Source: Cunninghamia lanceolata
Taxonomy: Eukaryota > Streptophyta > Pinopsida > Cupressales > Cupressaceae
Direction of reading: 5' to 3'
DNA length: 64,000 nt
NCBI GenBank assembly: GCA_027924645.1
Contig: BSBN01000888.1
Coordinates: 14,887,001-14,951,000, forward strand
Below, piece by piece: positions 11,771 through 26,763 of the stretch. The notes under the pieces are model-generated. The model did not search any database. It saw only the letters and a list, made by a program, of their open reading frames with translations, and had not been told where the DNA came from. The first letter of the stretch is position 1. Each line of letters opens with the position of its first letter. The position numbers were made by a program, and so were the translations under genes.

Positions 11771-12531
11771 GAATCTAAATCAGGAGATTTCTTCTTCTTT
11801 TTCTTCTCCTCTTTGCATTTCTTTTGAAAATGCCTAGTTTTTCCACAGTTCCAACAGAGAGCCTTGGACTTTCAAGGAGATTTGGATCTACCCTTCTCAG
11901 CTTTCTTGTCTTTCTTCTTCCCTTTCTCCTTAGGTCTTCCATGAACTGCAAGAGCATCTTTGGCTGATTCAGATGTCTTCCTCCGCAATTATTCAGATAA
12001 CAATGAGGACACCACATCTTCCATCTTGAAGGTGGTAGTGGTTCTTCTGATAGCCATGACAAGATGATCTAATGAATCTGGCAAAGAACAAAGCAGGGTC
12101 ATACAACGATCCTCCTCCTCCATTTTCACATCCACAGATGTCAATTGTGCAACGATCATGTTGAAAGCATTCATGTGGTCCACAACAAATCCTCTGTCTT
12201 CCATCTTCAGAGAGAACTTCTTTTTCAGGAAAAGTTTGTTTACCAAGGACTTGGCCTGGTAAACATCACCCAACTTCTTCCAAAGATCTTTCGTACTCTT
12301 CTCCTCATGGACATTCAATAGGACAGAGTTAGCTAAACAACATCTTATGAGACCCTTAGCCTTCTGATCTTTGAGGTCCTAGTCAGCTTGTGACATTGTT
12401 GTAGGTTTCACACCGGATACAATTTCCCATAGGTCACTATCAACAAGTAGGTCCTTCATCTTGAGTTTCCACAACTCAAAATTAGTGCCATTGAATTTCT
12501 CAATCTCTGACCTTTCGGATGTAGTTGCCAT
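11771..12531 (-). pseudogene. Copia gag
   Basis: The ATG at 12531 starts MATTSERSEIEKFNGTNF followed by ELWKLKMKDLLVDSDLWE, the usual copia gag opening. A TAG at about 12380 breaks it. The open part 12318-11989 carries the UBN2-type domain (EKSTKDLWKKLGDVYQAKSL, LFLKKKFSLKMEDR). The zinc knuckle follows at about 11850-11810 as CWNCGKTRHFQKKC, in which the conserved Gly before His is Arg. Gag would form the particle around the element RNA. The broken frame makes it non-coding now. Confidence 0.85.
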
Positions 12532-12634
12532 CTCTTTGCTACAACAAGATACAAAATACTCTGTACAACACTCCCACTCAACCTAAGATTAGCTAAAAAA
12601 ACCCCTACACAATAGCTAGAACAAAAATTGGCTA

Positions 12635-12647
12635 GGCTCTGATACCA
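12635..12647 (-). promoter_or_regulatory. Primer binding site of nested copia (tRNA-Met type)
   Basis: The minus strand reads TGGTATCAGAGCC, the initiator tRNA-Met complement, two bases inside the 5' LTR edge. Confidence 0.88.
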
Positions 12648-12649
12648 AC

Positions 12650-13676
12650 TAAAAGGAAGCTAGGTGTGCAGAAATTGCTTCATACACTAATCTAATGAGG
12701 GGAGGAGAGTGCAAATTCAATTTATCCTTACTATTAAAGCAATGTTAAACCCACTAACAGAGATATTTCAAAAAAAACATAAACAAGAAAGTATGACAGA
12801 TGAAGAGAGACACAAGATATACGTGGGGAAAACCCTTATCAGGTGAAAAACCCCACACTCCAAAACCTACACAATGTATTATCAAAACTAAAATGGTTTA
12901 CAATACACTTGCAATGCAAGCTCTAAAGAGTCTTCGACACTCATATCTAGAGAGAAACCGACAGCATAACAGTACCTGTCAAACATGTAATACATCTCCT
13001 CTCAAAAGCACCTATTTATATAACAAATACAAGGCAAATATGGCTCCACATAGGGATGGGCGTCCAATATGGCCTCATGGCCCAAAACCCACACCTATGG
13101 ACACTTGTCCAACTCTGTAGGATTCTCCTGACACTTGTCAAGTAACCCCATCCCAAGTAGGTTGTCTATTTCTAAAATGGGCTATGACAGATGCTCTTAT
13201 GACTCTTACAACTATCATAGAATCTATCATAACTTATAGTTGTAAGAAAATTTGTCATACACATGCTATAAATAGTATATTCTCTTACAACATGCCATAG
13301 TCCACCTTGGGGTACCCAAAGATGCTCTTCAATACATGTGTTCACCTGTCATGGAATCTCCTATTTCTGACTCTTACATGTCATAACTTTGTCATAGGAA
13401 TCTGTCATGACCATTACGGTCAATATTCCCTTACACAACATCCAAGATGCTGACACATGGTAGAATATTCCTACCACTAAGTGGGACACCTATCTCCTCA
13501 TGTGAGGACAAAATTACATGTGGTCATATGCCATGTAGGATGACAGTTTATCATACCAACTCCCACAAAATGATAACATAGGATTTGCATCCAATTAATA
13601 CAATAGGCAATTAATAAATAAATACAATGTAAAAATTTAAGGAATTACCAAGGTTGAGACACCTTAATTCCCAACA
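12650..13676 (-). repeat. Copia element 5' LTR
   Basis: 1027 bp, homologous to 7417-8452. The inner end has mutated from TG to TA on the plus strand. The conserved R-region phrase is at 12823-12860. The target duplication ATAAG follows at 13677. Confidence 0.9.
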
Positions 13677-13681
13677 ATAAG

Positions 13682-14166
13682 GACATGACATAGTGAAGCA
13701 AGCAAGGAGAAAGTGGCTAGATACATCAATGGATTGAGATTGAATATTCAAGAGGAGCTAAGTTTAGTAAGGATGACATCTTTGGAGGAAGCATATCAGT
13801 TCACCCTAAAAGTTAAAGAGAAGTTGAACAAGAGGCATGATCAGAGACAGAGAAGAAGAGGAGGTAAATTTCAGAAAAGGTAGAACATTTTCTGGAGTAG
13901 ACAGATCAAATCCAGAGTAGAACAAGTTTGACAACACATTTAAGAAGGATGCCAAATATAATAATGCATACCAGAGCAATGACAAAAATTTTCATCATAG
14001 AGGTAATTATAATTCATACCTGAATGAAGGGCATAGAAGAGAGGGAAGAGAATTTAATAAGAGAACATTTAGAGGAAATTGTTTTAAATGTGGAGGTGAA
14101 GGACATAGAGCATTTGAATTTAATCAAGGGAGTGCAAGTAAAGAACATAGAACAGTGGAAGAGTAG
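13682..14166 (+). pseudogene. Chromovirus gag, C-terminal part with damaged zinc knuckle
   Basis: This continues the gag interrupted at 7416. Translation gives SLVRMTSLEEAYQFTLKVKE and a basic stretch (KRHDQRQRRRGGKF), then a zinc knuckle at 14080-14121 reading CFKCGGEGHRAFEF. The fourth metal ligand Cys is replaced by Phe, so the knuckle is broken. It ends at a TAG at about 14165. Confidence 0.82.
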
Positions 14167-14231
14167 CCTATGTTGAAGAACCTATTGAATCACTGAGTTC
14201 AGTTGAAAAACCTAAGAAAGGAGAATCACTT

Positions 14232-14575
14232 GTGATGAGGAGAGCACTATTTCAAGTAGAGACAATTGAAGAACCACCGCAGAGGAAAAGTTTGTTCAGA
14301 ACCAAATGCAAATCAGGAGGTAAATGTTGTAAAATTGTAATTGATAGTGGTAGTTCTGATAACCTAGTTTTAGAGGAGATGGCGATTAAGTTGAAGTTGG
14401 AAAGATTGAAAAACCCTAAGCCTTATCAGATAGCATTGATTCAAGATGATCATAAGGTACTGGTGAATGAACAATGTTTGGTGAAATTTCATATTGGATC
14501 TTATCATGGTGAAGTCTTGTGTGATATTATGCCTATGGATGTATGTCATATCTTGTTGGGTAGACCTTGGTAGTA
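14232..14575 (+). pseudogene. Chromovirus aspartic protease
   Basis: The open stretch contains CKIVIDSGSSDNLVLEEMA, with the active-site DSGSS, and DVCHILLGRPW at its end, the typical flap and C-terminal motif. A TAG replaces the codon directly after GRPW. It would process the polyprotein. The catalytic motif is intact, but the polyprotein frame is broken before and after it. Confidence 0.85.
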
Positions 14576-15820
14576 TGATAGAAAAGATATACATGATGGG
14601 AGAAAGAATACATACACTATAACATCAAATGGAAAGAGAATTACCTTGATTCCTTTGGAGGATGATCCTAAGTGTGAAGTATGTGGGAATGCTACAATAT
14701 GTTTAGTAGATGGAAGAAAATTTCTAGATGGTTTGAGACATGAGAATATGTGTTATGCTTTGATGCCTAAGAAGCTAGAAACATTGAAGAAGGAGACTAA
14801 AGAATCACAATTGGAGGAGATAACAGAGTTGCTGACAGAGTATGAAGACATCATATCAAACAATGTACCTAAAGGATTGCCACCTATAAGGAGTTTCAGT
14901 CATCACATGGATCTTATAGCGGGAGCTAGTTTACCTAATAAAGTAGTACATAGAATGACACCGATAGAAAATGAAGAACTGAATAGATAGATATAAGAAT
15001 TGTTGAGAAAATGTTTGATAAGAGAAATTTTGAGCCCTTGTGCAGTACCTATAGTGTTAGCACCTAAGAAAGATGGAGAATGGAGAATGTGTACTGACTC
15101 TAGAACAATAAACAAGATCACAATTAATTATAGATTTCCTTTACCTAGGATGGATGATATCATGGATTGTTTTAGAGGAGCAAGATATTTCACAAAGATA
15201 GATTTGAAGAGTGAATACCATCAGATTAGAATCAGAGAAGGAGATGAATGGAAGATTTCTTTTAAGACAAATGAAGGATTGTATGAGTGGCTAGTGATGA
15301 CTTTTGGACTAACAAATGCACTGAGTACTTTCATGAGATTGATGAATGAAGTCTTGAAGAAATTCTTGGGTAAGTTTGTTATTGTATATTTGGATGACAT
15401 TCTAATTTTCAGTAAGACAAAAGAAGAACATTTGTGGTATACTAGACAAGTTTTGCAGAGGTTGAGAGAAGAGAAATTGTTGATCAACATCAAGAAGTGT
15501 AGTTTCATGAAGGAATAATTGGTATATTTGGGATTTGTGATTTCTATGGAAGGATTGAAGATGGACCCTAAGAAAGTGAGAGCAATTGTTGAATGACCTA
15601 CACTAGAGAGCATTGGAGAAGTTAGATCATTTCATGGATTGGCTAGTTTCTACCAGAAGTTCATCAGAAATTTTAGTTCAGTTTGTAACCCTATGACAGA
15701 GACAATGAGAGGTGATAGAAAAGATTTCAAGTGGACATTAGGAGAAGATAAAAGTTTTGAGCTGTAGAAGCAGAAAGTGACAGAGTAGCCCATTTTAGCA
15801 TTACCATATTTCAATAAGGT
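14576..15820 (+). pseudogene. Chromovirus reverse transcriptase
   Basis: After a linker with HHMDLIAGASLPNKVVHRMT, the RT domain runs from about 15000. It has [51 protein letters not shown] (first catalytic Asp), [19 protein letters not shown] and [14 protein letters not shown]. The YLDD active site lies at 15387-15398 and is intact. Stops occur at 14988, 14994, 15517, 15594 and further on, so there is no continuous product. Confidence 0.9.
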
Positions 15821-16260
15821 ATTTCAAGTGGATTGTGATGCAAGTGGAAATGTAATTGGAGTAGTATTAAGTCAAGAAGGTAGACCTACAACATATTTCA
15901 ATGAGAAGTTGAATGATGCAACGAGGAGATATTCAGTTTATGACCAAGAGTTCTATGCCATAATTCAAGCCTTGAAGAAGTGGATACATTATTTGTTTCC
16001 TAAGGAGTTTGTGCTGTATACAGATCATTAAGCTTTGCAATATTTAAATAGTCAAGGTAAGTTGAATCAGAGACATATGAGATGAGTTGAGTTCATGCAG
16101 AGTTATATATTTGTGTTGAAGCATAGGACTAGAAAATCAAACAAAGTTGCTGATGCATTGAGTAGGAGAAGAAACTTGTTGACAGAGATGAGAGTTGAAG
16201 TGATGGGATTTGATGAATTGAAGAACATGTATGAGAGACACTGATTTTATAGAACCTTGG
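15821..16260 (+). pseudogene. Chromovirus RNase H
   Basis: [18 protein letters not shown] is followed by [45 protein letters not shown] and, after a stop, VLKHRTRKSNKVADALSRR. This is the standard gypsy RNase H with visible catalytic Asp/Glu/Asp positions. It is broken by TAA after YTDH and by TGA at about 16084. Confidence 0.88.
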
Positions 16261-16326
16261 AAAGCATGTAAGTAACCTATTGTGACAGATAGGAGTAAGT
16301 GGTTGGATTATTTCATTTAGGAAGAT

Positions 16327-17060
16327 ATGTTGTTTAGAGGAAATCAGTTGTGCATACCTAGAAGTTCAATGAAAGATAATTTGATCAAGGAGAAGCATAG
16401 TGGAGGATTGGCAAGACATTTTGGCATTGATAAAATAGTAGCATTGGTGAGTGAAAATTACTTTTGGCCTCAGATACATAAGGATGTTAGGAAATTTGTG
16501 CAGAGTTCTAGAGTTTGTCAAGTTGCAAAAGGGATTAGTTAGAATACTGGATTGTACAAACCTTTGACAATACTGGAGAGAACTTGGGAAGACATAAGCA
16601 TGGATTTTGTAATGGGATTTCCTAAGACGTGCAGAGAGGACATGATTCAATATTTGTAGTGGTAGACAGATTTTCAAAGATGGCTCATTTCATACCTTGT
16701 AAGAAGACAACTGATGTAGTGCATGTAGCAGACCTATTTTTCAAGGAGATTCTGATATTGCATGGATTACCTAAGAGTATAATTTCAGACACATACACTA
16801 GATTTCGTGGATATTTTTGGAAGACACATTGGAAGAAGACGAAGACAGATTTGAAGTTCTATTTAGCTTTTCATCCACAGACTAATGGATAGACAGAGGT
16901 AGTGAATAGGAGTTTGGGAAACTTGTTGACATGTTTGGTTGGAGAAAAGATAGGAAGTTGGGATTTGATTCTTTCGCAAGTAGAGTTTGCATACAATAAT
17001 TCAGTGAATAGGAGTACTGGCAGAACACCTTTTGAGATTGTTATCAGAGTAAATCCTAGA
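16327..17060 (+). pseudogene. Chromovirus integrase
   Basis: The zinc-binding H-H-C-C region is present (SGGLARHFGIDKIVALVSEN, YFWPQIHKDVRKFV, CQVAKG), with its first Cys changed to Ser (QSSRVCQ). The catalytic core follows: [14 protein letters not shown] (Asp), a frameshift at about 16630, [31 protein letters not shown] (Asp) and AFHPQTNG then TEVVNRSLG (Glu). One TAG replaces Gln after QTNG. Confidence 0.88.
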
Positions 17061-17640
17061 GGAGCAACATAATTGAGAGATATTAGTACAGAGGTAAAGA
17101 GAAGTACAGAAGCAGAAGAATTTGCAGATAACATGAAGACAATGCATAATGAAGTGAAGAAGCATTTGGAAGATATGATTAGTAAGTATAAGGAAAAGAT
17201 AGATGAGAAGAGAAGACATAAGGATATTGTAGTTGGAGATGAAGTGATGGTGTATTTGAGAACAGAGAGATTTCTAGTTGGTACATATAACAAGTTGAAG
17301 ATGAAGAAATTTGGACCTTGTAAGAATCTCATGAAATTTGATTCAGGAAATCCATATGAAGTGGAATTACTGGAGACATTGGGCATATCACCTATTTTCA
17401 ATATTGCAGACCTATATCAGTATCATGAAGTAGAGTTCAGTGACAGAATGGAAGAAGACTTGAAGAAACAGTTACCACAACAAGCACCGGAGCAGATTGA
17501 AGACATATTGGATAGCAGAGTTGGATGCAGCACTAGAGGAAGACAATACAAAGAATATCTTGTGAAGTGAAAAGATAGACCAAAAGAAGATTCATCATGG
17601 ATTTCTCAGGCTGAGGTGGACTGTTTTGGTTTTCCTCTAT
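17061..17640 (+). pseudogene. Chromovirus integrase C-terminus and chromodomain
   Basis: The open stretch 17073-17570 encodes the basic integrase tail ([31 protein letters not shown]). It then enters a chromodomain at about 17540-17625: YKEYLVK, stop, KDRPKEDSSWISQAEVDC. The stop replaces the Trp of the conserved YLVKWK. Pol ends at the TGA-containing SPTK tail at about 17653. The chromodomain defines the chromovirus assignment. Confidence 0.87.
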
Positions 17641-17685
17641 CCCCAACAAAGTGAGGGATTCACTTTTTCAATAACCCCAGATGTC

Positions 17686-18479
17686 TGATGTAGGAGCATC
17701 CCTAGTTCAAGAGTAATCTTGCATCAACCAAAAATATTTACATTTCAGTTTGTTTCTTTTCATTTTCCATTTGAGTTCAGGCAGTTCAGTCAGTAGCAAT
17801 TCCTGTATTTTGGTCTGCATTCTATCGTAGTTGCATTTGAGACATTGCAGAGTTGGACTTAGCTTCTAGATTCATTCATCTACATCATATCCAAAATTCA
17901 GAGCATTTGGATCAAGTACCAGAAAGTTATCACTATCAAAAGATCTACTATTTTCTCATAACAGAGCATCCTGATAATCTCTAATAGTCAGCTAAGGAAA
18001 AAAACTTGCGGAGCATTCCTTAACTTATGGAGCCTAATGACACATCATTCAATAATATTTGCGGAGGAATTCTACTTGATTAGGTCTGACCTACTCATGT
18101 ACACACATTACAACTCTTCATTGGAGTTTGTGATCTTCCTTGGCCGATACGAAGGAACCTTGTGATCTGGAGATGATATATATTGATGTAATAGATCCTC
18201 AAGAAAGTAGTTGATGATAATAGTGATAGTTGATAGTTTAGATTTTGTGTGAAGGAGATTCAAAGTTATATCTTGTCATATTCTGATATTTTGAAATCAG
18301 GCCTTTGAGCCCTAATTATAAGCCTGCATGTTGCCGACTAATCTGTATTTGAATTCTATGATACACCGAATGACCGAATCTGTATTTCTTCTATATCTTT
18401 AAGTTGTTTCTGTTGTGTTTACTCTTGTTGCACGGTCTGGACAGTTCATTCTGTGAATCGTCCTACCGTGACTGCACCA
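17686..18479 (+). repeat. Chromovirus 3' LTR
   Basis: About 794 bp, TG...CA, matching 5741-6597. It lacks about 60 bases present in the left copy (near 18060). A purine tract AAAGTGAGGGA sits at 17648-17658, further upstream than usual, so the polypurine tract is either that one or has decayed. Confidence 0.9.
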
Positions 18480-18484
18480 AGCTC

Positions 18485-19640
18485 AAACAAATACAACATG
18501 TGGTATTGTAATACCATTTTCCCCAAAACCATTTGTTTACAAAACCATTGACTCCACATTTGATTATTGGTACTAAGTTTTTCTAATTAATCAAATAATT
18601 ATAAATAAAGTAATTAACCCAATGTTACATACAACAATTAAAAGTGGCATCCAAATAAATATCCAATTTGGCTAAACACATCACATGATGCACCATAATT
18701 AAATATTTATTTTACATAATAATTTAATATCAATGTTATGCAAGGTGTACAACATAGCTACTCCAACACCAAAAATCTAGTAACTGGGTTAATCATGTGC
18801 ATAATTATAACTAATTGAATGCCCTTGAATAAGTTAAACAAAATTATTGTACAATAAAACTTAATTTTGATTCAATAATAATTTTTTTTAATAATACAAC
18901 ATCAAATGTATATATTAAAGATTAAGTACAATTTTATGGCAGTTGTGGATGTTAGAAGATTATTCATCTTAGTGCATATGTGTTCCTTTTAGGAGACAAA
19001 ATAACCACATCATGACTTTTCTTTGAAGTAAAAACTTTTTTTTTTTCGCCTTATTAGCAGCACCATTCATGGGCATTTTTATTACACAAACCTATTTTAA
19101 TGGAGAAGGGTCCACACATTGCTTTTCTCTATTAAACCATCTATAATTTGTAATGCTAGTTAGGAGCAGATTTTATCTTTTTTGGGGTGCAATTGATTAA
19201 TAAACATACAGCATACATCATACAATTGAACCTCCAAATGAATGTTCTTTTTCCCATTCTATTACGTGATTAGAGGATTGAATCCTCTAATTATGTTAGA
19301 ATTGAACTGATTTTATCTCCTTTAACAGCAGAATTGGTCAATCAAACATACAGTCAAGTTTTTAATTTAGGTGTTATTTACTCCTTTGATCGAGTGACTT
19401 TTATCTCCTTTTAAATTAATTTGATTAATGTTATCATGGGTTTTAGTTTCCTTTCTAAATATAAGGAAAAATAAAATAAAAAAGATGCTTAAAAAAATAT
19501 TATGATCATTGAAATGACATCCTAGAAACACATAATATTTTATAATTTCAATAAAATTACCTAAAGTTAACATTTACAAAGGCATAAGAAAACTAGCATT
19601 GAGGATTGAAACAAATATACTGTATTGAAAACAGGATGAT
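18485..19640. other. AT-rich intergenic DNA downstream of the GST gene
   Basis: No gene is seen. The first part is the continuation of the sequence into which the chromovirus inserted. A poly-T run is at 19030-19046. The short ORF at 19367-19573 has no family resemblance. Confidence 0.6.
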
Positions 19641-19642
19641 CT

Positions 19643-19648
19643 TTTATT
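19643..19648 (-). terminator. Possible polyadenylation signal of GST gene
   Basis: AATAAA on the minus strand, about 160 bases after the GST stop codon, is a suitable distance for a plant 3' UTR. Confidence 0.5.
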
Positions 19649-19803
19649 GAGGCTCGCGCGGGATCCAAAGAAAATAATTCACAGTAGCCAAATCCATCGA
19701 GGATACGCTAACAGTTCAACATAAATTCTGGGATGCCATCGAACAAGCTAGCTACTTAAACAACTTAACAAATACAGTCTATTGTGCATAAATTGCATGC
19801 AAT

Positions 19804-20588
<785 letters not shown>

Positions 20589-20660
20589 TCACACACAGAT
20601 AACAGAGTTCAGACAAGAGTAATGTTTTCTTGGTCTTTATCTTTTGGCCTGGGAGTGTAG

Positions 20661-20670
20661 ATATATATAA
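20661..20670 (-). promoter_or_regulatory. TATA box of GST gene
   Basis: TTATATATAT on the minus strand, about 80 bases upstream of the GST start codon. No other credible box is closer. Confidence 0.6.
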
Positions 20671-20689
20671 GAAAAACAATGTCCGCAAC

Positions 20690-23409
<2,720 letters not shown>

Positions 23410-23410
<1 letters not shown>

Positions 23411-24801
23411 GATGGTGCAAACACAATTTTGCGCACTCTATTTGGGACCTGCCTTAGTGTCCACTCCCTTAGTCCATTTTAGGACCACTTCTAGCCTTGA
23501 CCTAACCTTCCAACTCAAGAGATATGTTACAAGCTACCTAAAACTTTATTGATGATCTCATGATGAAACCTCAGGTAGTGTTTAGATCCTAGTTAATTCA
23601 CAAATCATCGAACACATTTTAGGCTCTAGTGCCCAGTGCTAGTGTCATGCCTCATCTTCCCAGAAAAAAAGGAGTCTCTTAAGGTGGTCATTGTCTTAGA
23701 TGATGCAACCTCAATTTTGACACTCGATAATGTCATGTTGACATATTCAAACTTGAATTTAAAATACCTCCTTTGGCTCCCTATTTAACCTAATAGGCTT
23801 GTTATTGTTAAAGATGAATCTAGAGACAATTTTCAAAAGACTACATGATATGACATTTATTGCAGGTTTACTAAATGTTATAACATTGCTCTAAACAATA
23901 TTTGCATACTTCTTGCTCTATTTCTTTAGTTGAAGCTTCATGATTGATGTAGAATGGTTGGGATCACTGATTGATGATCAGGTTGTACCACTTCTTTATG
24001 GCTTGCTATAGTTTCAATTGCTTCTCACCTTCAAGCTTTGATCATCCAACTTAATTGAGGTGAAGTTGTATTCTATGAATTTGTTTCCCCTGAGTAATAC
24101 ATCTCTGTTGGGTTAGATGTCACATTACCTTCTTTGATGCATATAGGAATCCACTCTAAAACACTTGAGTAAGGTTTTTATTTGAATGTTTTTCACTGCT
24201 CACCACAATCTTAGACACACTTAAGATTCAAAGCATACACTCTTTGTTGTTACTGATCTAGTTATCCATGAGATAGGAATACTGAAACAAGCATTTGAAT
24301 CAAGAAAACTCCTATATAGCCACAAGCATTTTTCCTCTCTCATTGTGTGTAGATCCTAAGATGAAACTATAGAAAATGACAAACGACAAGAAGACATAGG
24401 ATACATAGACAAACATTGAAGAAAATATTTCTTTTGGCACATAAACCATAGGACCGTAGCGTCCAACGCTAGTGTCCTGCCTTCTGAGGCCCTACTTCTG
24501 GTGATAGGATCTGTCTAACTTACTATTCTTTGATCTGCTCATGTTTTTGTGTTCTATTGCAATTTCTTGTAGATTTAACCAGTCTATCACTTAGGTTTAC
24601 ACATTGCATAGTTTAGTTAATTTCTTAGTCATCAATCTTTTCTCTTTACAACAAATGAACATAATCTGGATAGTTTAGCTCTCCCTTGAGGACTATAGTC
24701 AAACACTAAAGTCTTCAGCAATTGTGTTCCAATGTGACTTGGAGAAAGGTTGATCTAAACTTATTCATTTGATTAGACTAGGTCTCTTTTCCCACATCAC
24801 A
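23410..24801 (+). repeat. Putative 5' LTR of the G-patch gypsy element
   Basis: The right edge is supported by a terminal CA (24800-24801) followed by a primer-site-like stretch. The left edge, near TGATGGTGCAAAC, is a guess because no second LTR is in the window. Two related phrases around GCTAGTGTC(A/C)TGCCT occur at 23637 and 24466. Confidence 0.4.
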
Positions 24802-24804
24802 TTT

Positions 24805-24817
24805 TGGTGAACCCGAC
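24805..24817 (+). promoter_or_regulatory. Possible primer binding site
   Basis: TGGTGAACCCGAC begins with TGG and lies three bases after a CA end. I could not assign the priming tRNA with confidence. Confidence 0.4.
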
Positions 24818-25087
24818 ATATCTTACACTTGCACTTACTAATTTCATTAATATGTCTGATCAAATTAATTAATTGATTACACTCTTGTATTACATATCTA
24901 TCTTATGTGTTTTATTTAAGAATGCAAAGCACTTCAACATACATTTCTCTTAGATTAGAAAAACAAAAACATAAAAAAAAACTTTCTTCTGTCTCTTAAT
25001 CAGCATTTGCCATCTTTTCATCATCTTTCCTCAACTTCTCATATCTACTTTCTTCTATCTTTTTAACAAAAGTAGATTCATGTCATT

Positions 25088-25900
25088 ATGTCAGGCCTCT
25101 TTCTTCAAGACTTCCATCAGTTCCATGCATATGATGAGCCATTTAGTAGTGATGATTTTGATATGTTAGATGAAGCCCTAGATGACTTAATCTCAATAGA
25201 ATCATCCTCTATGAATCCTAAAACATCTCTTTTTCAAATATTAATCAACACAATTTATGTTTCCAGTTCCCAAAAAGATCCTGTGAAACGTAAAATTATT
25301 GTAAATTATATATCTTCATTTCGACGTTCCACAACCACAATCTAATCTTGTGCTTACTATTTGAGTTGTTCCAAACCCTCCTTGACCTCTTGGTTACATC
25401 TTAAACTTTGCAAAACAACTTACCAAAAACAACCAACTTGTTCAAAATGTGTCGCAACAACCTCATTAAATATGGTTGCTCACACATATAACACTTGAAA
25501 TAACAAACAGAATAAACAAATACAATTTGTTCCAGCTTCTCTTCCACCTCCTGCAATTGTTCTCACTCCAACTCCTTGTCTTTCTCAACATACTGGTAGA
25601 GAGTACATTCTTATTGAGCAGCTTTGTGCTACTCCAGATATGATCTCACTATGCTAGTTAGTACAAACTTCTACTACATACCACAGAATGTTCCAAGAGG
25701 CTCTACAAAAGGTAGTCATTGCACCTTCTATTAGACAAAAAGATGTAGCAGTCCTATTAGATTGTATGCACATGATGAATCTAGATATCGTCATTCAACA
25801 AAATGAGTTACCTCCTCTCAAACTTCAAAAACAACATGACCCTCTCATGATTTTGGTCATCATTAATAGAAATAGGATAAAGGTACTATGATCAATAATG
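25088..25900 (+). pseudogene. Gag-region remnant of the G-patch gypsy element
   Basis: The open stretch 25088-25345 has FHAYDEPFSSDDFDMLDEAL and the stretch 25688-25891 is short. Neither gives a clear gag domain, but both sit between the primer site and protease where gag belongs. The region is broken by many stops, and no zinc knuckle was found. Confidence 0.4.
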
Positions 25901-26225
25901 GATTAGGTCTTAATGTTTTTGGCATAGACTTGTTACACAAGATCGGTTTAGATACCTCCTTTATAAATCCTGATTCTCTCAATATTTCTGGCTTCAATAA
26001 TGTTGGTAGACAATCGCTAGGTACTATCACACTACCTCTTGAGGTATGACCTGTGACTTTACCTACACTTATTCATGTTATGCCTAATACTCTTGCCTAT
26101 AATCTTTCTCTTGGCAGACCATGGATTCATGTCATGGGGGTGGTACCATCTAAACTTCACCATACAATGAAGTTCATTTATAAAAATAAAATCTATATGG
26201 TTGAGGGTGATCCGAATACATAATG
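25900..26225 (+). pseudogene. Gypsy aspartic protease, G-patch element
   Basis: Translation has VFGIDLLHKIGLDTSFINPD, then LGTITLPLEV and NLSLGRPWIHVMGVVPSKLH, HTMKF. This matches the C-terminal half of plant gypsy proteases (the ILGRPWIH...A..STLHQ-like motif). The DTG catalytic motif itself is not visible. TGA and TAA stops are present. Confidence 0.7.
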
Positions 26226-26559
26226 TTGCTTACAAGAAGAAGTCATATCTCAACTTCCCATTTCTAAATCTCTCCATACTTTGATTCCCTTTTCAACAAA
26301 ATATGATCCTATATCTACTGTTGATACCAACAACATTGATCAGGAATGTCTATCACCTACGAGTGAGTTTTTCAGTGATGATTGGGGTTTGTTATATTTT
26401 ACACCTACCTTTACAGGTGAGTATAAACTCTCACCATGAAAGTCTGAAACTCTAAAAGTGGCTTCAGTTTCCTCTACACAATCTATTCCAACTTCTTCTA
26501 TTTTCACAAATATAGCTGATTATATTTCTATTATAGACTATGCCACTGACAGTGACCCA

Positions 26560-26720
26560 CCATCACCTACAAAAATGAAATCTTGTTATGGTCGAGGTTT
26601 TCAAATCTTGTCACAAATTGGATATAGAGACAATGGTTGTGGTTTAGAAGAATAGGGTATCAAGATTCCCTTAGAACCTAATCCACATGGTTCTTTGTTT
26701 GTTCTTGGATAGTACCCTCT
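26560..26720 (+). pseudogene. G-patch motif region
   Basis: CYGRGFQILSQIGYRDNGCG followed by LEE, stop, GIKIPLEPNPHG resembles the Gly-rich G-patch (GxGFxxLxxMGYxxGxGLG) found between protease and RT in several plant gypsy lineages. G-patches bind nucleic acid or activate helicases (family knowledge). Two of the expected Gly positions are changed, and a TAG interrupts it. Confidence 0.7.
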
Positions 26721-26763
26721 AAAGCCCACTAAATCTTCTTATGATCCCTATCTCAATGCAATT

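Larger units (their letters stand above)
7417..13676 (-). mobile_element. Ty1/copia retrotransposon nested in chromovirus gag
   Basis: A complete copia element on the minus strand, about 6.26 kb. It has LTRs at 12650-13676 (5') and 7417-8452 (3'), a Met-type primer site next to the 5' LTR, and gag, protease, integrase, RT and RNase H in copia order. A perfect 5-bp target duplication ATAAG is at 7412-7416 and 13677-13681. Removing it restores continuity of the chromovirus gag. Domains are recognisable throughout but carry frameshifts and stops, and the RT active site YVDD reads YVND. LTR copies differ visibly (roughly 7-8% in the parts compared by eye), so it is not recent. Confidence 0.93.
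5741..18479 (+). mobile_element. Full-length chromodomain Ty3/gypsy retrotransposon
   Basis: This is a complete but decayed element with two LTRs (5741-6597, 17686-18479) and a 5-bp target duplication AGCTC (5736-5740 and 18480-18484). A Met-type primer site, gag, protease, RT, RNase H, integrase and a C-terminal chromodomain follow in gypsy order. The chromodomain (YLVK, DRPKEDSSWI) makes it a chromovirus. Such elements use the domain to target chromatin (family knowledge). Many Trp and Gln codons now read TAG or TAA. A copia element splits gag (7417-13676). Without that insert the element would be about 6.5 kb. Confidence 0.92.

Noticed and set aside
24805..24817. tRNA gene
   Set aside because: Only a short primer-site-like stretch. 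No cloverleaf can be formed around it.
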